Source: an uncultured Lachnospiraceae bacterium
GTDB lineage: Bacteria > Bacillota > Clostridia > Lachnospirales > Lachnospiraceae
Length of the DNA stretch: 61,324 nt
Reading direction: 5' to 3'
Assembly: GCA_947382415.1 (NCBI GenBank)
Contig: CANCYO010000011.1
Span: 1-61,324, forward strand
Program-made: the position numbers and the translations under genes
In this document: positions 9,607 through 18,700 of the stretch, piece by piece
How the letters are laid out: every line of letters begins with the position of its first letter
Position numbering within the stretch: position 1 is the first letter of the stretch
The notes under the pieces: model-generated
The model's database searches: none
Told to the model about the DNA's origin: nothing
Seen by the model: only the letters and a program-made list of their open reading frames with translations

Positions 9607-11718
9607 ATGATTAAAATAGGTATGATGATCGGTGAACGATATGAGATACTTGAAAAGATCGGCACCGGAGGTATGTCGGATGTGTATAAGGCGAAGTGCC
9701 ACAAGCTGAATCGCTTTGTGGCGGTGAAGGTGCTCAAGCAGGAGTTTTCCGAGAATGCAAACTTTGTGTCAAAGTTTCAGACGGAGGCTCAGGCGGCTGC
9801 CGGTCTTGCACATCCCAATATTGTAAATGTTTATGACGTGGGTGAGGAAAACGGGATTCATTATATCGTGATGGAGCTTGTGGAGGGAATCACTCTCAAA
9901 AAGTATATCGAGAAAAAGGCCAGACTCTCCTACAAGGAAGCCGTAAGTATCGCCATTCAGGTGAGCATGGGCATTGAGGCCGCCCACAATAATCATATCA
10001 TTCACAGAGATATCAAACCTCAGAATATCATTATATCCAAGGACGGCAAGGTGAAGGTGACGGATTTCGGCATCGCCAAGGCTGCCACCAGCAACACCAT
10101 CACGTCCAATGTCATGGGTTCTGTTCATTATACTTCTCCGGAGCAGGCCAGAGGCGGCTACAGTGATGAGAAGAGCGATATTTATTCTCTGGGCGTGACC
10201 ATGTTCGAGATGCTCACGGGACGAGTGCCCTTCAACGGGGAGACCACGGTGGCTATCGCCATCAAGCATATTCAGGAGGAGATGCCGTCTCCCAAGGAGT
10301 ATGTACCGGAGATTCCGGCCAGCGTGGAGAGCATTGTGCTCAAATGCTGTCAGAAGTCCCCCGACAGGCGTTACCAGAGTATGGGTGAGCTGATCGCGGA
10401 TCTGAAACAGTCTCTGATGAACCCGGATGAGAATTTTGTCGTATTTACCGATCCGGATATGGAGGGCGGAACCCGGGCTATCAGCGAAGGGGATATGGAG
10501 CAGATCAAAAACCGTTCTGTCTACAATGAAGAGTATGTGCCCAGAGAGGACTCTATGCGTCTGCTCTCGGATACGGAGGCTATGTATGAGGGCGGGGAGG
10601 AGTACGGCGACGAGGAGGATTATGATTATGATCCCAAGATGGAGCGAATTACCACCATTCTGGCGGTAGTGGCCGGTATCATCATTATCGTCATCATTAT
10701 CATCCTGGCTGTCAAGCTGTTTGAAAATAATAACCTCCCGGGCAATGAGGGGCCTATTATCGGAGAGGAGAGCAGCGGCGAGTCAGATACCGTGGAAATG
10801 CCCAATGTAAAGGGAATGAATCTGGAGGATGCAAAAAATACGCTGAATTCCCTGGGAATCCTTCCGGAGGTGGAATATCAGGAGTCCGATACCATCGATG
10901 AGGGGCTGGTGATCAGCACCAGCATAAATGTCGGAGAGGCGGTGGAGAAAGGCAGCACGGTCACCCTCTACGTCAGCGCCGGGAGTCAGGGCGTCGAGGT
11001 CTGGGAGGTAACCGGTTATACTCTGGAGGAAGCCACCAATCGGCTCACCGGGCTTGGATTCCTGGTGAATAAGGCCGAGGCCTATTCCGATACGATTGAG
11101 AAAGGGCTTATCATCACACAGTCTCCCGCAGGAGGTACCAAAGCGCCAAAGGGCAGTGTGATCACAGTGACGGTGAGCCTTGGAAAAGAGCAGAAAAAGA
11201 TCCGTATGCCAAATCTTATCGGGCTGACCGAGGAAGACGGCACCTTTGAGGCCATAGAGCTGGGGCTGGCGATCGGCAGCGTGAGTTATGTATACAGCTC
11301 TGAAGTGGCAGAGGGGTATATCTGCTATCAGAGCTACTCCCACGGGACGTATGTGGATGAGGGAACCGCTGTTGATATCAAGGTGAGCATGGGAGCGGAG
11401 CAGGCCACTTACAGATGTAATACCAATATTGAAGCGCCCACAACTGCTGAGGCTCCGGATTATGTCGCCGGCACTGAGGTGAGTATCAAGCTGGTGACCG
11501 ATGACGGAGAGGTGCTGCTGGATACCAGAACCTCAAGCTTCCCCAGAGCTGCAAATTATTACGGGCTGAGCTCCCCGGGCGGTACGATCACTATGACCTA
11601 CAAAGTCACCACGGCGGGAACCACTACCACGGATCCCGTTACGGGAGAAATCGTGAATGTGCCGGGTACTACGGATGAGAAGAGCTTTACCCGGAGAATC
11701 GAATTTGTGCAGGAATAA
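9607..11718 (+). CDS. prkC: PASTA-domain Ser/Thr protein kinase (PrkC/Stk)
   Basis: A 703-residue membrane kinase. The cytoplasmic kinase domain has the Gly loop GTGGMSDVYKA, catalytic IHRDIKPQN and DFGIAKA. An acidic juxtamembrane linker precedes a single membrane helix near residues 352-374 that is very rich in Ile and Val. Outside are three PASTA repeats (each with a DAKNTL or EEATNRL type helix) and a C-terminal extension of about 100 residues rich in Thr and Gly. PASTA domains of this family bind muropeptides and link cell-wall state to germination, division and metabolism. It pairs with the phosphatase gene upstream and ends 3 bp before rsgA. Confidence 0.95.
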   Translation: MIKIGMMIGERYEILEKIGTGGMSDVYKAKCHKLNRFVAVKVLKQEFSENANFVSKFQTEAQAAAGLAHPNIVNVYDVGEENGIHYIVMELVEGITLKKYIEKKARLSYKEAVSIAIQVSMGIEAAHNNHIIHRDIKPQNIIISKDGKVKVTDFGIAKAATSNTITSNVMGSVHYTSPEQARGGYSDEKSDIYSLGVTMFEMLTGRVPFNGETTVAIAIKHIQEEMPSPKEYVPEIPASVESIVLKCCQKSPDRRYQSMGELIADLKQSLMNPDENFVVFTDPDMEGGTRAISEGDMEQIKNRSVYNEEYVPREDSMRLLSDTEAMYEGGEEYGDEEDYDYDPKMERITTILAVVAGIIIIVIIIILAVKLFENNNLPGNEGPIIGEESSGESDTVEMPNVKGMNLEDAKNTLNSLGILPEVEYQESDTIDEGLVISTSINVGEAVEKGSTVTLYVSAGSQGVEVWEVTGYTLEEATNRLTGLGFLVNKAEAYSDTIEKGLIITQSPAGGTKAPKGSVITVTVSLGKEQKKIRMPNLIGLTEEDGTFEAIELGLAIGSVSYVYSSEVAEGYICYQSYSHGTYVDEGTAVDIKVSMGAEQATYRCNTNIEAPTTAEAPDYVAGTEVSIKLVTDDGEVLLDTRTSSFPRAANYYGLSSPGGTITMTYKVTTAGTTTTDPVTGEIVNVPGTTDEKSFTRRIEFVQE

Positions 11719-11721
11719 AGT

Positions 11722-12612
11722 ATGAGGGGAAAGATTATCAGAGGAATCGCCGGTTTCTATTATGTCCATGCGGAAGGAGGAGAAGGAACCGGCAGAGTAT
11801 ACGAGTGTAAGGCCAAGGGAGTCTTCCGAAAAGACCGCAAAAAGCCGTTGGTGGGAGACGATGTGGAGCTTACTGTGCTGGACGAGGAGAAGGCGCTTGG
11901 CAATATCATCGGAATACTCCCCAGACACAGCGAACTTATCCGTCCTGCGGTGGCCAATGTGGATCAGGCCATGGTGATTTTCTCCATCGTAAAACCGCAG
12001 CCTAATTTTAATCTTCTGGACAGATTCCTGATCATGATGGAACAGCAGGGACTGCCTGTAATCATCTGCTTCAACAAACTGGATATGGATGGGGACGGGA
12101 GCGGTGAGCGCTACCGCCGGATCTACGAGCAATGCGGCTATCGCACTTTTTTGGTCAGCGCCAGCCTGAATCAGGGAGTGGACGAACTGCGCTCGGAACT
12201 TTTGGGGAAAACCACCACGGTGGCTGGCCCCAGCGGTGTGGGCAAGTCCTCGCTGGTGAACAGACTGCAGGACAGACTGCAGATGCAGACCGGCGCCATC
12301 AGTGAGAAGATCGAGCGGGGCAGACACACCACCCGCCATGCGGAGCTCATCGCCATGGCGGAGGATACTTATATATTGGATACGCCGGGCTTCAGCTCAT
12401 TGGGGCTCTTTGATCTGCGCAAAGAGGCGCTGGCGGATTTTTATCCGGAGTTTACGCAATGGGAAAGATTCTGCAAATTTTCCGGATGTTCCCATATGAG
12501 TGAGCCTGTGTGCGGCGTTCGGGATGCCGTGGAGAGCGGAGATGTTTCCCGGATGCGATATGAAAACTATCGCCTGTTGTATGAGGAGCTGCGGGAGCAG
12601 AAACGATATTGA
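11722..12612 (+). CDS. rsgA: Ribosome small-subunit biogenesis GTPase RsgA
   Basis: A 296-residue circularly permuted GTPase that checks late 30S assembly. An N-terminal OB fold is followed by NKLD (G4), then GPSGVGKSS (G1) and DTPGFSS (G3). The order G4-G1-G3 is the hallmark of the family. A zinc-binding C-terminal helix carries CKFSGCSH and CGV. It starts 3 bp after the kinase stop. In Firmicutes rsgA often precedes rpe and a thiamine pyrophosphokinase gene; neither follows here. Confidence 0.95.
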   Translation: MRGKIIRGIAGFYYVHAEGGEGTGRVYECKAKGVFRKDRKKPLVGDDVELTVLDEEKALGNIIGILPRHSELIRPAVANVDQAMVIFSIVKPQPNFNLLDRFLIMMEQQGLPVIICFNKLDMDGDGSGERYRRIYEQCGYRTFLVSASLNQGVDELRSELLGKTTTVAGPSGVGKSSLVNRLQDRLQMQTGAISEKIERGRHTTRHAELIAMAEDTYILDTPGFSSLGLFDLRKEALADFYPEFTQWERFCKFSGCSHMSEPVCGVRDAVESGDVSRMRYENYRLLYEELREQKRY

Positions 12613-12643
12613 CCATACAGCCGGCGATCAAAGCGAGGAAGAC

Positions 12644-13312
12644 ATGTCGGATCAGAAGTATTTTCAAAGCGCATTGTCCGATTTTATCTTTGAGGCGGCA
12701 AGCGGCGGAGCAATTCGTCATCTGACGGATTTGGGATATACAGTCGGCGAGATCATGGAGCGATTGGCGGTACCTGCTTCGTATGAAAGGGTACAGAAAG
12801 CGGTCTGGCAGAGGCTGCTGGATACCGGAGTGCTGCTTATGGAGGAGCCGGGGAGTGATATGGGGCGGGAAACAGTCACTTATGTGAGGGATTATGACCG
12901 GTACGGGAAACCGAGTTTCCGGCGGGTAGTCATTCCCGCGGATCATTCTGCCGCAGAAAAAGGCATGATATGGCGCGAGTCATGCCTGGACGGCAACATA
13001 GATATCGCAGTTTTTTTAAAACAAAAATGCACGGAAAACGGTGAGGATGCTTCCTATGTTTCCTGTGATTTTGGATTGCGCTTATATGATGGTGCGGAGA
13101 GTCCGCTGCATCTTGATGTGATCCGGGAGGAAAAACACCGGGAGTACATTCAGGGACTGCCGTGGGAGAGAAAGCTGTGTTATCACCGGCTGGACAAGAG
13201 AATGCGGGAAATCATCGCAGCATTGTACAAAGGTGGGGAGTACCACGGGATTTGTTATTTTGGGAAGACGGGGGAGAAGGTACGAGTAAATCCCTGCAAT
13301 CCTGACTGTTGA
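12644..13312 (+). CDS. Uncharacterised protein downstream of rsgA
   Basis: A 222-residue soluble protein I do not recognise. No signal peptide or membrane segment is visible. The N-terminal third (EAASGGAIRHLTDLGYTVGE) looks helical and could be a small DNA- or RNA-binding fold. The C-terminal part contains a basic stretch, and the protein ends in NPCNPDC with two Cys. The start ATG at 12644 has GCGAGGAAGAC in front; it lies 31 bp after rsgA, so it is probably in the same transcript. It looks like a real gene from its ribosome binding site and uninterrupted frame. Confidence 0.7.
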   Translation: MSDQKYFQSALSDFIFEAASGGAIRHLTDLGYTVGEIMERLAVPASYERVQKAVWQRLLDTGVLLMEEPGSDMGRETVTYVRDYDRYGKPSFRRVVIPADHSAAEKGMIWRESCLDGNIDIAVFLKQKCTENGEDASYVSCDFGLRLYDGAESPLHLDVIREEKHREYIQGLPWERKLCYHRLDKRMREIIAALYKGGEYHGICYFGKTGEKVRVNPCNPDC

Positions 13313-13670
13313 CTGTTTGTGCCGCTTTTGCTGTTTATTAATTGCGATAAATCTTATAGTTCGAATTCTGTCAAACAGCCATCAAATTAAGTGATCTATA
13401 AATAATTTATTCTTGTAGTTTCTTTTGTGTCAGTTTCAAGTTTATCATTTCTGATTTTTCAAAAATTTACCCCAAAACGCTTCGATACAAAATTGACGGT
13501 TTAAAATGCAAAATTGCCATAAACAGATCGAAAAATATATGATACGATATTAAATATAATATATATATCATGATATCATGCATTTAGTGTACCCAGAATA
13601 GAAGATAGCAAAGAAAAATGAGCAGAGAATCCACGAAAGGAAATGAAACCATCTGATAAAGAAGGGAGCG
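13313..13670. promoter_or_regulatory. AT-rich intergenic region with a probable sigma-A promoter
   Basis: This 358-bp gap separates the housekeeping run from the accessory surface locus. On the plus strand, TTGCCA (13514-13519) lies 18 bp before TATGAT (13538-13543), a fair sigma-A promoter for the response regulator gene. The rest is AT-rich with TATATATATC and CATGATATCATG palindromic bits near 13560-13580. I see no clear terminator after the upstream gene and no convincing LytTR-type direct repeats. Confidence 0.5.
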
Positions 13671-14381
13671 ATGCCTGTGAGAATTGCTGTCTGTGATGAC
13701 AGCCGCCGGGACGCCTGCGCCATTCGCGATCTGCTGGAAGGGCAGGAGGTAAAGTTATTTGACAATGCCGAAAGCCTTCTTGCGGAAGTCAGGCAGGGCG
13801 GGATGCATTACGACCTGTACCTGTTAGATATATTTATGAAAAACTCCCTGAACGGACTGGAGCTGGCACAGGCACTCAGAGCAGTGGACGAGACAGCCGT
13901 TTTGTGTTTTGTGTCCACAAGCGATGATTTTTACAGAGAAGCATACGACCTGTACGCCGTCCAGTACCTGATCAAGCCTGTGGACAGGGAGGCAGTGCGG
14001 AAGCTGCTTGACAGAGTGGGGAAAGTGTTCCTGCGGGACGGGGAGAAAACCCTGCAGTATTCATGGAGGCGGGCACAGGGCGCTATCCCCTACGGGAAGA
14101 TTTTATATATCAGCAGCCAGCAGCATGTTCTCTCTATCTGCTGCACGGACGGCAGGGTGCAGCAGAGCGTCGGGAAGCTGGACAATCTGGAGCGGCAGAT
14201 CTGTGGCGATGCTTTTCTGCGCTGCCACCAGAGTTTTATTGTAAACATGTATCATGTCCGGGGACTTTCCGGCACGGAGCTTGTGCTTGCGGCAGACGGG
14301 CAGAAGGTTCCCGTGTCCAGACGTTATTATAAGAAAATCAGGGAGCGGTATCAGGAACTGTTGTTTGAGGGGGTGGAATGA
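13671..14381 (+). CDS. LytTR-family response regulator
   Basis: A 236-residue AgrA/LytR-type regulator. The receiver domain (about 1-120) has the acidic pair CDD near the N-terminus, the phospho-acceptor Asp in YLLDIFM, and Lys in LIKPVD. The C-terminal half (about 130-236) is a LytTR DNA-binding domain (motifs CHQSFIVNM and VPVSRRYYK). The start ATG has GAAGGGAGCG in front. Its stop overlaps the ATG of the sensor kinase gene (ATGA). LytTR regulators typically control surface proteins, peptides or toxins, which fits the surface-protein gene two genes downstream. Confidence 0.93.
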   Translation: MPVRIAVCDDSRRDACAIRDLLEGQEVKLFDNAESLLAEVRQGGMHYDLYLLDIFMKNSLNGLELAQALRAVDETAVLCFVSTSDDFYREAYDLYAVQYLIKPVDREAVRKLLDRVGKVFLRDGEKTLQYSWRRAQGAIPYGKILYISSQQHVLSICCTDGRVQQSVGKLDNLERQICGDAFLRCHQSFIVNMYHVRGLSGTELVLAADGQKVPVSRRYYKKIRERYQELLFEGVE

Positions 14382-15685
14382 GTATGACAATACTGAGGGA
14401 TCTATCCGTGTTGTGGTCGTTGTTCCATATCCTGATTCTGTTTGTCCTGCTGTACCGCTCCCGCTATCCGAGGAAAAAGGCCTTTATCCTGACGGGGATG
14501 TTCATGGCGCCGTTAGTGGCGCTCAATGTGGCGGGGCTTGTACTGTATGGCACGGAGCTTATGGGGAAGGTGTTTCTTCTGACCTGTACGCTGCCGAGCT
14601 TTGTTTTCTTCTGGTTTATGTCCGAGGACAGGAAGGGGTAGTTTTTCTTTACTTTTGGTCTGGCGGATACGGTATCCTACTGGATCATCGTGGTAACGAA
14701 CCTCGTGGATTTCTATTTTGGCGGAGAGAAATATATCCTCATGTTCATCGGGCGGCTTGTGTTGTTCCCGTTGATCGAGTGGGCGGCGGTACGGTTTTTG
14801 AGGAAGCCCTATCGGGAATTACAGGAGTCGGCGGCACGGGGATGGGGGATGTTTGCGGGCATGACGGCGTTGTATTATCTGCTGCTTGCGGTCATGGCAA
14901 ATTACCCCGTGATCGTTACGAAGCGCCCGCAGGAGCTTTTGGCGTTCCTGTTTGTGATGGCGCTGATGCCCATGACTTATGCCACGATCCTTGCAGCGAT
15001 GTACAGACAGCTTCTGTTCTTCCGCAAACAGCAGAGCGAGCGGATGCTGCTGGAGCAGAAGAATTCGCTGGAGGCACGGCTGGAGGATCAGCAGCGCATC
15101 CGAAAGATGAAACACGACATGAAGGGATATACCGCCACCCTTTCGGGGCTCCTTGCGGAAGGGAAGACGGAGGAGGCGCTGACCTACCTGAAAGGAGTGG
15201 AGGCGCAGACCGGCGCACCGTTAAATTTCTACTGTCCCAATCCATACATCAATGCGGTGTTCATTCACTTCTCAGGAAAATTTGAGGAAATGGGTGCGGT
15301 GTTCCACCATGACATTCAGATCGGGGAGGAAGAACTGCCCTACATGGAGCTGTGCCAGATTCTCTCAAACGGGCTGGAAAATGCCTGCGACGCCTTAAAG
15401 GAGCTGGAGAAAGGAAAAAGGGAGGCAGCTGTATTCATGAAGTATAACAGGGAATACCTGTTGATACGGATCAAGAACACCTGTCGGGACAGCCTGCGTG
15501 TGGAAAAGGGGACGCTTCCCTTAACGGACAAGGATGGCGACGGACACGGTTATGGCCTTGCCGCGGTACAGGAGACAGCGGAGAGGCTTTTGGGGGATAT
15601 GTTCTGTTACACGAAGGACGGGATGTTTATTCTGGACGTTATGGTTGCCACCGCTGCCTTTCCGGATGGAAAGCGGCATGGATAA
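14378..15685 (+). pseudogene. GHKL sensor histidine kinase interrupted by one in-frame TAG
   Basis: The reading frame from 14378 to 15685 encodes one AgrC-like sensor kinase: several N-terminal membrane helices, a coiled coil, the H-box KMKHDMKGY, the N-box SNGLENACDAL and a G-box DGHGYGLAAVQE. One TAG at 14639-14641 falls inside the membrane domain (after SEDRKG) and the frame continues unchanged into FFFTFGLADTVSYW, which reads as normal membrane sequence. No other lesion is seen. As written, the product would stop at 87 residues. A restart at the ATG/GTG codons around 14684-14690 could give a kinase lacking its first helices. It is either a recent nonsense mutation, perhaps TGG or CAG to TAG, or a sequence error. 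The gene overlaps the regulator gene by 4 bp. Confidence 0.82.
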
Positions 15686-15700
15686 ATTTGCGGATTCAGA

Positions 15701-15731
15701 AACTGTTAAGTAATTTTGATGCTTAACAGTT
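15701..15731 (+). promoter_or_regulatory. 10-bp inverted repeat before the surface-protein gene
   Basis: AACTGTTAAG (15701-15710) and CTTAACAGTT (15722-15731) form a perfect inverted repeat with an 11-base spacer, between the kinase stop and the surface-protein start. It has no U-tract, so it is a poor terminator. It could be an operator for the upstream response regulator or a leader hairpin. Confidence 0.4.
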
Positions 15732-15767
15732 CCTGGTAAAAATACAGCAGATGGAGGTAAAATTATT

Positions 15768-18700
15768 ATGAGAAAAGGAAGGGGCAGTCTATTACAGAGA
15801 ATGCTTGCAGTGCTGCTTGCGGCGGTGCTGGTATTTAGCATGACGTCGGATGCGGCGTCGGTGACTGCACTGGCGAACGAGCCGGGCGGACAGTATGAGA
15901 GCACGGACGAGAGAGCCGGCGCCGCTGAAGAGGACGGCGAGGGGGAGATCGTGTCAGAATACTCGCAGGATGGCACAGAGCTGCCGGAAATCGCGGCGAT
16001 GGAAAGAGCTGCCAATATGTTGCAGGTAGCGGCAACACATAAGCACCCCGTCTGTGGGGAGAGCTGCGGGCACAGTGACGCGCCACATACGGACGTGGAG
16101 TGGACAGCGCTGACGCAGGATAGCATAACCGCCGGGGAGGGAGGTTCTGATACAATTAACGGCGTGCCCTTCGATTACTATACTTTATCCGCTGGTAACT
16201 ACTATCTGACCGGGAATATCACAATCGACAGGGTACTCAGAATCTCTGACAACGACGGCGAGGTGAATCTTTGCTTTAACGGGCACACGATTACCTCCAC
16301 ATTTAATAAGACAAATAATAATATTGGTTCACTGCTTGCGTATAGCAAACTCAATGTCTGTGATTGTGTGGGCGGCGGCGGATTGACAAACAGTGGGCAG
16401 TATGTGCTTATCTCCCGTGGAACAACCAGCTTATACGGCGGGAAGTTCTCCGGAGGGGACGCCGTTTACGTTTCCGGAGGCACATTTACGTTGGACGGCG
16501 CAGCATTGGAAGCGACAAGGGTTGCTGTCAATGTTCAGGCCTACAACAAAGCTATCATTAAGAGTGGCAGCGCGACTTCTTCAGGCAGCTTTACTTTGGA
16601 GATATACACAACAAAAACAACAGGTTTTACTATGAGCGGCGGTACCGTCACAAATACAAGATCCAGCGGCAGCGCATTGTGGTTTTCTTCTGATACAGTC
16701 GGTACCATTACGGGAGGAACGATTATCGCCCAGGGATCCTCTGGAAAAGGTGTAGCAATTTCCGGTGGTACTTCCGTTGCCTTATCGGGGAGTCCTGCGA
16801 TCAGTGGCGGCGGGGGAGATATCAATGTCGGGAAAAACAGCAGAATCACGGTGAACGGCCTGACAGCCAAGTACGGCATAGTCTATGCTTCTCCTGGTAA
16901 TATTACCGAGGCTGCCCCTGTCACTTTTACGGTTGTTGCCCCTGATGATTATTCCGAGTATTTTGAGGCGTCCGACGCGTTGGTAAAAAGTGGTCTCGCG
17001 CTCCGCAAGTCCGCCGCCAGTGGCGATGGCAATGAACAGACCGTGGAGATTTACAGACCGCACAAGATTACGCACTGTGCGGAGGTTCCGGCCACATGCA
17101 CGGCTGACGGCACGGGCGAATATTGGAAATGCACGAATAAAGACTGCGGCAAACTGTTTTCTGACGCGGACGGCAATACGGAAATCACAGGCATTCCTGT
17201 AAAATCCGCATTGGGGCATAACAAAGAAGGAAGTGTCGCACATAAGGATGCGACATGCACGGAAGCGGGCGTAAAAGGCGGAAGCTACTGTACGCGATGC
17301 GATGACGGTAAATCGGAGGCGGAAACGGTGATTCCCGCAAACGGTCACGTTTCTGACAGCGGCACGGTGACAACCGCGCCTACCTGTACCTCAAAAGGGA
17401 CAGAGACCTATACATGCACGGTTTGTAAAAAAGTTTTGAATACGAAAGAGCTTGGCGCGACAGGACATGATTATACCTGGAGCATTACAAAAACTCCCAC
17501 CATGACCGCAGGGGGTACGGCGGCGGGCGTCTGCGAAAATGATAATTCGCATAAAGAGACAAAAACACTCCCCGCTTTGACAGATACAGCTTTTTGGACA
17601 GTGGGAGATAAAGTTGAGCCGACCAAAGACAAAGACGGCTCGCAGGCATATATTTCCGAGTATGGCACAGTCACGGTTACGCTTCCGTCCCATGGGAAAA
17701 TAGTGGCGGCTGCAAAGCAGATCGTGGAGGAAGCGCTTGCGGGAATTACGGCGACAAACACCACGACAAAAGAGAGTGTTCAGAGCGCAATCGACGCGGC
17801 TCTTGACGAGGCGGTAAAAACGAATGAGGACCTTGCGGGCGTGACTGTGGCGGTGGGTGAGTTCACCAAGACGGAGGCGACGGAGAGCGCGGAGGGAAGT
17901 ATCAGGGGAAGCGTCTCAATTTCCCGTGGGGAAGGCGCAGACAAAGCCACAGACAATGTGTCAATTGATAAGCCGATCGCACAGTTGCCAGTGAAACACA
18001 AACATGACGACGTGAGCTTCACCGCATGGACAAAGAAGGACAGCCTGCCCACAGATGCGGGGAATTATTATCTGACGGAGAATGTGACCCTTACCGAGAC
18101 ATGGATTGTGCCGAACGGTACGACGAGACTTTGCCTGAACGGAATGACCGTCAGCATATCGAGTGCATCGGACAAAAAGCTTTCCAGACTGATTACAATT
18201 CCCGTGTCCGCCACCCTGAATCTGTATGACTGCCAAAACAGCGGGAAAATCACCGGAGAAGCGAGTGGTGGTGTTTGGAATGAGGGCGCCTTCAACATGT
18301 ATGGCGGTAAGATCAGCGGCAATACCAAAGCAAACTATGGGGGCGGTGTTCGTAACATAGGTACTTTTGAGATGTACGGCGGCGAAATCAGCGGGAACGG
18401 CGCGTTCTATTTTGGCGGCGGCGTATATGTAGACGACGGTACATTCCGCATGTGCGGCGGTAAGATCAGCGGCAATACCAGTGACGAGGGCAGCGGCGTA
18501 TCTATTTATAAGGGTACATTTATCGTCGGCGGCGATGCCGTGATCAGCGGCAATACCTATGACGGAGCAGAGAATAATGTTTATCTTAAGGACGGGCAGA
18601 CGATAGAGATTTACACTGACACCCCCCTGTCCGGCTCCGCAAGTATCGGCGTGACAACCAAAATCGCGCCCACGGACGGGAATCCGGTCAGTGTCACAGG

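Noticed and set aside
14254..15285. A 343-codon open frame overlapping the sensor kinase
   Set aside because: Shadow frame; the kinase motifs are in the other frame and this translation has no recognisable domain.
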